A stretch of DNA of 64,000 bases, taken from NCBI GenBank assembly GCA_036320915.1, contig JAXBDG010000019.1:310001-374000 (forward strand), given 5' to 3'. Under the pieces are notes generated by a model. The model worked only from the letters and a program-made list of their open reading frames with translations, ran no database searches and was not told where the DNA came from. Both the position numbers and the translations under genes were made by a program. The stretch comes from Linnemannia elongata. Lineage: Eukaryota; Mortierellomycota; Mortierellomycetes; Mortierellales; Mortierellaceae. Shown here piece after piece: positions 49,072 to 59,439 of the stretch; positions within the stretch are counted from its first letter, which is position 1; every line of letters starts with the position of its first letter.

Positions 49072-51488
49072 TTACTGACGACGCTTCTTGCCCTGGTCCC
49101 TGAGTTTCGTGGCCAACTTGTGGGGATCCTCAGGCTTGACCTTGTTACGGTTCTTGTTCTTGACGTTCGCGGTCTCGTAGTAGTGGGTACCGACCTTGCC
49201 CTTGTTGGTGGTCATACGGGCCTCCTTGACGGGCTTGACAGACTCTTCCTCGACCTCCTTAACCTCCTCAGTCTCTTCGACATGCTTCCTCTTGTTGTTG
49301 GCAGCCTTCTTCTTGGCAGCATCCTTGACCTCGAAACCAGAAGTGGCGGTGGCACGCTTGGCAGCAGCAGCACGGGTCTTGATCCTCTGCTTGCGCTCAG
49401 CCTCCTCATCCGAGAGCTCCAGCTCGCTGTCAACGTCTTCCTCGGCGTCCTTAGCGGCCTGGCCGGGGATAGAGTCCACAGTCTCACCAACAACGTTGGC
49501 AAAGACATCGTCCCAATCGAGCTTTTCGCCAGAAAGGACAGTCGAGGCCTTGGCCTTGGCATCCTTCTTAGCCTTCTTCTCCTGACGAAGCTGAGCCTTG
49601 CTCTTGCGGACCTTGGCATCGGTCTTCTTCGACTCATCCTCATCGTCAGTCTTGTTGATATCATCCTCATCAACCTCCTCGGGAAGGACACCCTCGGGGG
49701 CGTTGCTCTCCTGCTTGCTCCTCTCCTCCTCGATCAAAGCGGCGTTCTGGGCAAGATCATCAGCCAAGAACTTTTGCACGACAGGGATCTTGGAGAAGAT
49801 CTGCTCGACGTTGGGGAGCGAGGGATCGATGCTGTTGTGGACGGGGACATCCTCCTCTCCCTCGAACAACGACTCTCCACCGGGCTTGTCGCCTTCGGGG
49901 GGAGCAGTGTAGTATGGGATCTTGCCGCGCAACCAGTCGTTCAAGACCATCTTGGCAACACTTCCGAGATCGGCCTCGCCTCCCTTGATCAACTTTCCGG
50001 TACGCTTGGCGAGCTGGGTCAAAAAGTCGACAGAGTCCTCCCAGTGGTCCAACTCGTATGTGCGCTGAATGTACTCGGGGCGGACGCGCTTGAGGAGTTC
50101 GGGGATGTAATCATCGGGCTGCTTGATGTTCTCGACACGAACAACTCCCTTGAGGACAATGTCCGTCTCGGTATCGGTAGTCGAAGGGTGGACAACTCCG
50201 GGGCAATCGATCAAGTAGATACGCTTCATCAAAGTAATATACTGCCAGACCTTGGTCTCTCCAGGGATGGGGGCGACATTACAGACCTTCTTGCCGCGCA
50301 AGGTGTTGATGATGCTCGACTTTCCAGTATTGGGGTAACCGACGAAACCGACCGAGATCTGCTTCTTGTCCGAGTGAAGTGTCGAGAACTGACGAAGGAG
50401 CTGAATCAATGAGCCCTTTCCGAACGAGTTGTTGATCGAGGCGTGGAAAGCGAGGGTAGGGTATTCCTTGGAGAGCGTCCGGACCCATTTGGCCTATAAG
50501 AGGGCAAGGTAACAGAGTCGTTAGAATACGAAGCAATTACAAGCGAGTACTCAATGATGGGAGCTGAACAATAACGAATACATACAGTGACCCAGGTGGG
50601 GACGAGATCGCACTTGTTGAGGACAAAGATCAGCTGCTTGTGGCGAGCCTCCTTCTTGATGTGGTACTCGACACTGGCGCAGCGAGTTCCCTGGGGATCA
50701 CGGGCATCCAAGACATGGATGACAACGTCCGAGGAATCGATAACCTTGTACAACTCTCCCCAGATACGCTTCGACTGGCCCTTCTGGAAGACACTGTCTC
50801 TAGCCTCCTCAATCCAGTCTGTGATAACGTTTGCCGTCAAGTTCTTATCGGCCTTCTCATCGTAAGTCTCGAGGGTCGACTCGACCTTGGCAGCCAATTC
50901 CTCCAAGTTACCCATAGCCAGCTTTGGGCGCTTGCGCTGAGCCTTGTTTCCGAAAGTATCGTTGAAAGGCTCTGTCTCCAACACATGCATCTTGCCGACC
51001 TATTATGTTGTAATAGAGTAGCGAAGAAACAGAGATGAGTTAGCTATATGAAGGAATTCAGGGCAAGAGGAGGCACAGGGAGACGACGATTGTAAATATA
51101 GAAAATGAATCCTTACGTGAACGGGATCCTGGAGGAGGGACATGGGGAGCTTGTGCTGTCTCAAAAGGACCTGGAAGGGGTCGTTGACCTTGGCAGCAAG
51201 GTTCTCCCTGAAGTTCTCGAGGGCCTTCTGACCGATGACACGGGTGTTACCGAACCACTTGCGGTTGGGGGCGACACGACCGGGCTCGACGACCTTGGAC
51301 TGGAAGGAGGCGGCCTTGATGACCTTGCCCTGGGCGTTGCGGATAGCACGACCACCCTTGAGGAGTTGGACCTGCTTGGCAGCCTTTGCGTCACGGTAGA
51401 AGTTCTCTCCCTTGACCTTGACGTTTCCGAGGCCATTTGACCCGCCTGCGGCTTTGACTCTGTTGTGTTCCTTCTTCAGTTGACCCAT
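49072..51488 (-). CDS. NOG2: Nucleolar GTPase NOG2/GNL2 (60S ribosome assembly)
   Basis: Circularly permuted GTPase that binds pre-60S particles and is exchanged before nuclear export. Three exons on the minus strand, 51488-51117, 50999-50586 and 50493-49072, give 735 aa. The NGP1NT domain starts [17 protein letters not shown] and continues [15 protein letters not shown]. GTPase motifs come in permuted order: DARDPQGTR (G5-like), NKCDLVP (G4, about 252), [12 protein letters not shown] (G1, about 313), PGETKVW (G2) and DCPGVV (G3). The last 230 residues are Lys/Glu-rich with basic stretches, as expected for nucleolar localisation. The three exons meet in phase 0. Head-to-head with COX13, 347 bp apart. 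Confidence 0.95.
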
Positions 51489-51835
51489 GGCGGTGTGATG
51501 TGTGATGTGAAGTGATGAGTAAAAGAGGGGTAAAAGGGAAGGATGCGAAGTGCTGATGTCTGACCTGCTTTATTACTCTCGCTACAGCTGTTGTTTGTCT
51601 GTTGTGATTTTTTTTTTTCTTTTTTTTTTTAGGTGACTGCTGAATCATCAAACAATTTTATTTTTTCTTGAATCAATTAACACTCGCGATTACATATCAT
51701 CTATTACGTTGCATTCCTCGGGGGGTCAACCTTGTTTTCGAGTGTGTTCCGTTGTTATGTGCCATGTCAAGTGCCTCCCTTCATCGCTTCTTATTTCTCT
51801 CCCCTCTCATAAACATCAACCACATCACTCACAAA
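51489..51835. promoter_or_regulatory. Bidirectional promoter between NOG2 and COX13
   Basis: 347 bp between divergent start codons, with two T-rich blocks near 51610-51630 and 51655-51670. The geometry implies shared control of a ribosome-assembly gene and a respiratory gene. No specific site is assigned. Confidence 0.6.
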
Positions 51836-52917
51836 ATGGCCTCCAGAATCGCCAACGCCGCCAAGGGCATCCGTTTCGCCTCCTCCGCCACCGCCGCTAA
51901 CCCCTGGTTGGCCGAGCGCGTCGCCATCAAGGAGCACGCCGGTCGTACGTCTTCTTTTTCCCTTCAACAACAAACCCCCTTTACTCTATGCACCTTTATT
52001 TTCCTCTCCCCCTGACTCGCGACACAACAACAACGCACAGGCAGAGTTCAGGAACAGAACATATCTCAGGAACAGAACCTATACAACACAGATCAGGATC
52101 GGCCATGGACAACTGAACAAAGAGTTAAACCCTCGCCCTCGCCATGTACCATCGGGATCGCCGGAAGGAGTAATTCATGGTCTGAACATCTCACACACCC
52201 CATTCCAGGATTGGACCTCCGGATCGCTTCTTCCGAATATTCGGCCAAACTTCCGAAAATATAACGCGTTCTCCTGCACGTGCATGTTCTATCCCCCCCT
52301 TGTCCACTGGACTCTCTCTTCCCTCTATCTACCTCCTTTTTTGTCCACAACACTCTTTCTTAACCCTGTGCTTGCATTAATGCACGGGCATTGTCATTGG
52401 GAACACTATCAACAGCAAACAAAGGACACTCGGACAGCCATTGAATATTTACAGGAGACATCAACGGACAATGCCATCCACTCTTTTTTCGTGTCTTTTT
52501 TCTGTGTCCACACTCATACGACATTTCTCACATACACTGGACTAATTGGTTTTTTTCTCTCCTTCTCGTCAATAAACTATCATAATACAACAGCCGCTGC
52601 CGAGACCTGGCGCAAGGTTTCCATCTACGTCTGCATCCCCGCCGTCGTCGCTGCCTCCGCCAACGCCTACAACCTCTGGGCCAAGCACCAGGCTCACTTG
52701 GAGCACGAGCGCCATGAGGGTCACGAGGCCGTCAAGTACCCTTACATGCGTCTCCGCGCCAAGGTAATCATCTGCCCTCTTCCAGCTGCCTTACTCACCA
52801 ATGCAATTACATGCAATATAGAATGAATGCTCACTATTTCCACATTTCATTTCTTTCTCGTAGGCCTTCCCCTGGGGTGATGACTCTTTGTTCTTCAACC
52901 CCGAGGTCAACATGTAA
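51836..52917 (+). CDS. COX13: Cytochrome c oxidase subunit VIa
   Basis: Nuclear-encoded single-span subunit of mitochondrial complex IV. Three exons, 51836-51944, 52594-52763 and 52864-52917, give 110 aa. The N-terminus (MASRIANAAKGIRFASSATA) is a mitochondrial presequence. The mature part reads ETWRKVSIYVCIPAVVAASANAY (transmembrane segment), NLWAKHQAHLEHERHEGHE, YPYMRLRAKAFPWGDDSLFF and NPEVNM, closely following the COX6A/COX13 pattern. Codon use is very strongly biased to C-ending codons, as in highly expressed genes. Intron 1 is 649 nt and contains the zinc-cluster-like half-sites listed separately. Confidence 0.95.
52219..52255 (+). promoter_or_regulatory. Cluster of CGG/CCG half-sites in COX13 intron 1
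   Basis: Within 37 bp there are CGG (52220-52222), CCG (52233-52235), CGG (52242-52244) and CCG (52253-52255). This gives CGG-N10-CCG, the perfect palindrome CCGAATATTCGG and CGG-N8-CCG. Such paired triplets are what Zn2Cys6 regulators bind. Function as an intronic enhancer is inference. Confidence 0.35.
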
Positions 52918-53835
52918 AGTGTTTTCTTCAATAGACATTTAGACAAAAAAAAGGCAACGGAAAGTGGAAGAAGTCAACAAACTCATTAAAATAGCGAATA
53001 ACCATGACCAAATCTCTCCGGCTATGAACAACGGAGCCATAGAGGAAATAAACAACTACACTATTTTGTTCTCTAAAAGATACATCGTTGTTGTTGTTGT
53101 TATCCCTTCGATTTTGGCGCCATTGAGGCAGTTCTCACATTGCAGATCCTTTCTCCCCCCTCCTCCTGCGGAGAGTCTGAACTTTACTACCTCTTGTTCG
53201 TTTAGGGTTCACTATCAGAACGCGATCAATCGATCTTCTGCGTTTTTTCGTTATTGAAATGCATTGCGCGTTTTGTGAGAATAATGATACTCCCTCATCT
53301 AGTTGGATGGGGCATGACACTGCCCCCACCAATAATAATAATATAATCCCTATTACGAACAAGGCTGAGGCGCATTTGGACGTACTCTTTTTTTTCCCAT
53401 TTTTTTTAGGCGGGAGAGGATAATCTAACGCCACAAAAAAAAAGCATTGGTGTACGGTCGTACAAATTTGACGAGAGTGCGAAGTAAGTGACCAGCTGGA
53501 CGAATAGTATCTATAGCGGCAACTTTGAGCAGAGCCCCATCACCACTACCATACACCTACACCCCCGCGATAAAGTATTGACTTGGCCATACGTTTCCAT
53601 TTAAACTGTTGAATACAGATGTTCTTCCGCGGCGAAAAAATGTAATGGGATCAAAGAAAATACCACGCCTCCACTACTCTGATCTCTTCGCCATTTTGCC
53701 TTGACAGGCTTGTATTAAAAGGGGCTATCGTCTGTCCTACTCTTCATTCCCTGCTCAACTTCTTTCCTTCACGCTTTCCACACAACTTTTCATACACATT
53801 CCAGCACCCTGTAACAAAAAATAGAGCTTACAGCC
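52918..53835. other. Spacer between COX13 and lactone oxidase A
   Basis: 920 bp of AT-rich sequence. TATTAAAAGG at about 53713-53722 is a candidate TATA element 115 bp before the oxidase start codon. No gene seen. Confidence 0.5.
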
Positions 53836-56235
53836 ATGGCCATCCAACAAGACACGCAAGACCAAGTCATCGTCGAGCACCTTGCCACCGCAAACACCAT
53901 GACCTCAACCGCGCAAGAATCCCTGATCGAAGAACTCAAGATCGCCGCCGCCAAATCCAACGGCCTCCTCGACTCCATCCTCCACCCTTTCGACCACAAA
54001 ACCCAACCCGCCTGGACCAACTGGGCCAAAAACCAATCGTGTGATCCCACCGAGATATTCAACCCCACAACCCTCGCCGACTTGACTGAGATTGTCCTCA
54101 AGGCCAAGGCGAACGGCAAGAAAATTCGGTGTGCGGCCTCGGGGCATTCGTGGTCGTCGACTTCGGTCACGGATGGGTATTTGGTGGTCGTGAATAAGAT
54201 GGAAAAGATTCATCGACCGGTTTGGGATGACGAGCTTAGGTCTTGGACGGTGATGATTGAGACGGGAGTGCTGGTTAAGGATTTGGATGATGTTCTGAGG
54301 GAGAATGACCCGCCCCTTGCCTTGCCTTCTAATGTTGTTCTCGACTCCGTAAGTGTTCTTTTTTTTCCCTATTACTGTTGTTGCTGCATGGAATGAGTCG
54401 AGAAAGCGTTGATGACGGGTAAACTAATAAATAATGCCTTTTTTTTTTCAATTGCTCTGCCATGGTTTGTGATAGGTGCGATACGGTGGCATCTTGTCTC
54501 TTGGTTGTGTAAGTCAAACAAACGGCCATCTCTTGTGTTCAGCTTTCGATGGACACTGGGAAAATAAACAATTGCGCAAACAAAGGGCTGGACCAAGCGC
54601 GAGCACAGACAGACAGTACAGGGCACACTAATGTACCATTGCTCACATACTTTTCTTATTTCTTCTTTGATCGTTTCTTTTGCGCCCTTTTTACTTTTTT
54701 GGTCAAATAGCACGGTGCCGCAACACAAACTCGTACTTTGCCAGATCTTGTGAGCGAGGTCACCATCATCGATGCCGACGGAAACCTGAACACGTTCACT
54801 AAGCGCAATCCCGAGGAGTTTGCTGCTGCCACCGTCAACCTAGGTCTCCTTGGAGTCATCTACACCTACACCCTTCGTGTTGAACCCATGTTCAACCTCC
54901 ATGTGGTAAATCTCACACACAATTCACACTCGCTCGTGCCCTTTTGATGGCTAACTATGTCATACTACTAATTGACCGAGGACATGTGGATGTTGATCGA
55001 CGGCATGTGGATATTGATGGACGATATGTGGATATTGACCAACGATATGTGGATATTGACCTACGATATGTGGACGTATCTACTACGGTGTTACTAACGG
55101 GTCAATTTGCTTGTTTTCTTGTTTTGTTCACAGACGGACACATACCCTCTCTTGAGCGAATACTTCTCAACGCCTTCCATCGGTGGTCCAAAGCTCAAAG
55201 CCATGGTCCTAGGCAACGACCAGACAGAAATCTTTTACTGGCCCTTCAACACCCCTAACCTGGGCGCAGCCAATGATCACATCTGGATCAAGCAATGGCA
55301 ACGCACCCAAGTCCTTCCCGTCAGTGTCAGCGCCACAGCCGAATCCTTCAAGAAGTGGTGCCAAGGGTATCAGACTCAGTTCGGAGATCACCTGTATGAA
55401 TTCATGGCGCATAACCCCTCTAGTGCGCCGTTTGTGAACTGCTTGCTGTATAAAGCTATTGGAGGGAAAGATAGCGAGGAAGTTTTGAAGGCCCCGGATG
55501 CGATCCATTATCAGGCTGGGATTGATAATCTCCCCTGTGTCGATCTGGAGATGGCGTTCAAGGTGAATGAGGACTTTTCGAATGTTGTCGTGGCGTGGAA
55601 CTATGTCATCGATCAGGTATTGTGTTCATGGCGCATCATCATGCTGATGTTCCTATCCTCTCACCTCCCATGTCCAAAGTGTGTTTTGATTGTTAATGTT
55701 TTTTTTCTGCCTATTTTGCATACATAGTTGTACGAATACGCCAGTCGTGGCGAGTTCCCGTTCAACTTGACGCTCGAGATGCGATTCGTCAAGTCTTCGA
55801 CGATGCTGATGTCTGCAGCCTATGACACCGACCCTGAGGCGATCTACTGCATGATCGAAGTCCTCTCTGTCAACAATACCCCTGGATTCAACGAGTTTTC
55901 AAGCAAGATGGCCAAGTTCTGGATGGACAATTTTCAAGCCAGGTAAAAAAATAACCCACAAACCATGATCCTAACAAGGCAAAAAACCCCCCCAAAATGA
56001 TATGTCAATCACCTCCATCTGCTCACACCTCGAACGTTTCGCTTTTTCGTAAACGCGAAAAAAAAAAAAAAATAGACCGCACTGGGCAAAAATGTGGGAG
56101 CACGTCCCCGGAATCGTCCCCTACCTCCGCCGACAGGGCAGCGAGCGGTTCGACCGGTTTGAGGCCATACGAAAGAAGTATGATCCCAATGGCATGTTCA
56201 TGAACGCCACCTTTGCTGGTGTTTTAGGTCATTAG
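53836..56235 (+). CDS. FAD-dependent sugar-1,4-lactone oxidase, copy A (ALO/GULO family)
   Basis: Aldonolactone oxidases convert D-arabinono-1,4-lactone (or L-gulono/galactonolactone) to D-erythroascorbate or ascorbate, using covalently bound FAD; in yeast ALO1 sits on the mitochondrial outer membrane. Six exons: 53836-54348, 54476-54508, 54711-54905, 55134-55616, 55728-55942 and 56076-56235, giving 532 aa. The FAD-binding (PCMH-type) half reads WTNWAKNQSCDPTEIF, then IRCAASGHSWSS (His104 is the predicted flavinylation site), ETGVLVKDLD and RYGGILSLGCHGAATQTRTL. The ALO C-terminal half ends RPHWAKMW with the family's HWAK motif, then KKYDPNGMFMN. Exon 2 has 33 nt. No clear transmembrane segment is seen. 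Substrate cannot be told from sequence. Copy B follows 766 bp downstream in the same orientation. Confidence 0.9.
54981..55080 (+). repeat. 21-bp minisatellite in intron 3 of lactone oxidase A
   Basis: Four full units and one partial, centred on ATGTGGATATTGA. Units start at 54981, 55002, 55023, 55044 and 55065. The 21-bp period keeps frame, although the sequence is intronic. Copy B's intron 3 lacks it. Confidence 0.85.
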
Positions 56236-57000
56236 CATTACTGTGCGCAGATAGAAACACAACACAGTTGATTTTTTTTTGTTAGTAAGAATGTGGAATG
56301 GCGGTGTAGGAGGCGGGAGACATTCTTTTCATACATTGTAGCTAGTGCGATAAAGGAACGAATGGGTTATGGGCTGTAGTGTACGCGGTGGCAAGGATGG
56401 AATTGTGTGGGCTATGCGCAACCATAGGCAGTCACATGAACACAAATACATACATGGATGTTACGATGTATACACTAGGTCCCTCCTCTTCCCCTCACTC
56501 GTGATGGTCAATGGCCCTTTTTTTTAAGAATTCGAAATAAAACGACAGGGATCTTAGCGCTTGCTTTGATTAGAAACAAAAAAGCCTCCTCAAGGTCAAG
56601 CCCAGCTGACAAAGTGATACATTGCAGAGAGGGGTGACAGCAGAGAAGGATGGTGCTGGTACAGAAACCTAGAGTCTGAAAGGAAATCATGAGCTGGGAA
56701 GAGGAAGAGGGAAGGAGGCGAATGTGGAACTAAAGGAGATAGGAGACAATGAGAAAAGATGAACCAGTGTGCATGACCCAAGGTCTCAGGGAGAAAGAGG
56801 GGTGAAAGTAAAATAAAGGGCCGAGAAAAAAAAAGTTACTCCTGTTCCTTTGGGAGTGATAAATGAAGAATCAACCTTCTATTTCAACCATAGGCATATC
56901 ACCATTTAAGTTCAACCGCCAAACAATACACACACATATTCGATTCTCTTCTTCCTTTTTATGCCCTAACTTTGAAAAAGCTTTACCACAAAAAACAACA
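56236..57000. other. Spacer between the two lactone oxidase genes
   Basis: 765 bp: 3' UTR of copy A and promoter of copy B. No gene seen, and no obvious mobile-element end that would explain the duplication. Confidence 0.55.
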
Positions 57001-59198
57001 ATGACAATCAGCACCGTCCAGGAAAAGGCCGTTCGCCGCATCAACAACAACATCTCCCCCACTAAAACAATCACTCCCAAAAAAGCAAAGAAGCTTGGTG
57101 CATTCTTCCGCTCCATTTTCAAACCATCCACCAAGGATGTCACCTGGACTAATTGGGCCAAGAATCAGTCCTGTAACCCCACTGAGATCTTTCACCCCAA
57201 GACCCTCCAGGACCTGACAGCAATTGTCCTCAAGGCAAAGGATACAGGAAAAACCATCCGCTGTGCGGGTTCTGGTCATACATGGTCGTCGAGCTCTGTC
57301 ACGGATGGGTACCTAGTGGATGTGAATGGAATGCAACAGATTCATGCGCCTGTTTATGATAGTGCGCAGAAAACGTGGACTGTGACGATGGAGACGGGGG
57401 TCTTGGTCAAGGATCTCGATGATGCTTTGAGGAAACATGATCCGCCGCTAGCTTTGCCCTCCAATGTCGTCCTTGATTCTGTAAGTGTTATTCTGGTTTT
57501 TGTTTAGTTTTTGCACAGCTGTCAATTGGATTGAGCAGCGATTCTAACATATTCTGCTGTTGTGTGTGCTGTTAGGTACGGTACGGCGGTATCCTATCCC
57601 TTGGATGTGTAAGTGACATTTTTGACCTGACTGAAAATGATATGGAGAGTGAGATGAAGAAGACTTACACTAACGAATGAATGAACCCCATTCTTTGCGT
57701 TCCTCTCCAATGTGAACGCTTCTCTTCTTCGTTCTGTCTTGTCCAGCATGGCGCTGCGACACACACTCGAACGCTACCGGACCTTGTGGCCGAAGTCACC
57801 ATCATCGATGCCAATGGCATCCTGAACACTTTCTCGGAAATCAATAACCCTGAAGAGTTTGCAGCCGCTACCGTCAACCTTGGTCTACTCGGCATCATAT
57901 ATACCTATACCATCCGGGTCGAACCCATGTTCAAACTCCACATGGTAAGGATAAACAAAACATATTGACACCCTCTCACGATCTTTGACTGTCTATCCAC
58001 CTACCATCAGTCAATCGCCCGGTAGCCAATACCAATCCTATGTCCATGTGAACATGTGGATCCCCTCCCATTCCTAACCAACAAAAATGCGACCATTCTC
58101 TCACGAGTATAGACGGACAGATACCCGCTATTGAGTGACTACTTCTCCACTCCAGAGCAAGACGGCGCCAAACTAAAAGCAATGGTCCTCGGGAATGACC
58201 AAACCGAAATCTTTTACTGGCCTTTCAACACCCCTGGTCTCGACGCTGCCAACGACCGGATTTGGATCAAGCAATGGCGTCGGACCACCGACCCCATCAG
58301 CGTCAGCCCCGAATGTGAAGCTTTCAAGAAACTTATCCAAGGGTATGAGACCCAGTTCGGAGACCATTTATATGAATTCATGGCGGCGAATCCGAAGAGT
58401 ACACCGTTTGTGAATTGGTTGTTGTTTAGCGCTGTTGGGGGGAAGGATGCGGACGTGGTACTGGAAGCGCCGGATGCGATTCATTATCAGGCGGGAACTG
58501 ATAACCTCCCCTGTGTCGATCTGGAGATGGCGTTCAAGGTGAATGAGGACTTTTCGAATGTTGTCGTGGCGTGGAACTATGTCATTGATCAGGTATTGTG
58601 TTCATGGCGCATCATCATGCTGATGTTTTTATCCTCTCACCTCTCGTGCCCAGTGTGTTCTTTTTGGTTTTTAATGTTTTTTTCTGTCTCTTTGCATACA
58701 TAGTTGTATGAATACGCCAGCCGTGGCGAGTTCCCGCTCAACCTGACGCTCGAGATGCGATTTGTCAAGTCCTCGACGATGCTCATGTCTGCCGCCTACG
58801 ACACTGACCCTGAGGCGATCTACTGCATGATCGAAGTCCTCTCTGTCAACAACACCCCTGGATTTGACGAGTTCTCAAGCAAGATGGCCAAGTTCTGGAT
58901 GGACAACTTCCAAGCCAGGCAAGAACCCCCCCCCCCCCCCCCCCCCCTACGCATGATCAATTCTAAAAGAGATAAAAAAAAGCCCAATCTCATCCCTGCT
59001 AACTCTGCACTAATTCATGAACTTGAGAAAATAAATAGACCCCATTGGGCGAAGATGTGGGAGTATGTTCCTGGAATTGTGCCATACCTTCGCAAGCAAG
59101 GTAGCGAGCACTACGATCGATTTGAGGTCATCCGCAAGAAGTATGATCCCAAGGGCATGTTCATGAACGCCACCTTCGCAAGCTTGTTGGGTCACTAG
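57001..59198 (+). CDS. FAD-dependent sugar-1,4-lactone oxidase, copy B (ALO/GULO family)
   Basis: Tandem paralogue of copy A with the same six-exon structure: 57001-57480, 57576-57608, 57747-57944, 58113-58592, 58704-58918 and 59039-59198, giving 521 aa. The N-terminus differs and is more basic (AVRRINNN, then TPKKAKKLGAFFRSIF), which could affect location. Core motifs are kept: WTNWAKNQSCNPTEIF, IRCAGSGHTWSSSS (His93, predicted FAD link, Thr where copy A has Ser), RYGGILSLGCHGAATHTRTL, and RPHWAKMWEYVPG near the end. Exon 3 is one codon longer than in A (EINNPEEF against KRNPEEF). The last intron begins with GC rather than GT and keeps the reading frame if retained, which would give a 561-aa form. 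Confidence 0.9.
58926..58947 (+). repeat. C22 homopolymer just inside a GC 5' splice site
   Basis: 22 consecutive C starting 8 bases into the last intron of copy B (GCAAGAA, then the C run). The matching intron of copy A has GT and a shorter C run of about seven. Homopolymer length may vary between isolates or be misread by sequencing. Confidence 0.85.
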
Positions 59199-59439
59199 CG
59201 ACGCATTTTTTTTTATGACGAGCGAATGTTAAAGGAAGATCAGGAGGTAGTTTTCTTTAGTTTACGCCTTTTAACAAGCAATTATACCAGTCATAGCAAT
59301 CGCATTAATGAATCCCGAGAAATAATATGAAAGGATAACGAGGCAGCCAAAGTTGTAGGTTTCGTATAATCGTCCGTTTATTGTATTCGTTCACACGTTT
59401 GTGACACCATTCCTCGAGTCCTGATATTCCGTTCCTGCA

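Noticed and set aside
49003..50412. A 469-codon plus-strand frame opposite NOG2
   Set aside because: It is the antisense shadow of the NOG2 coding exon, with a Leu/Asp/Gly-rich composition and no domain. NOG2 carries all GTPase motifs.
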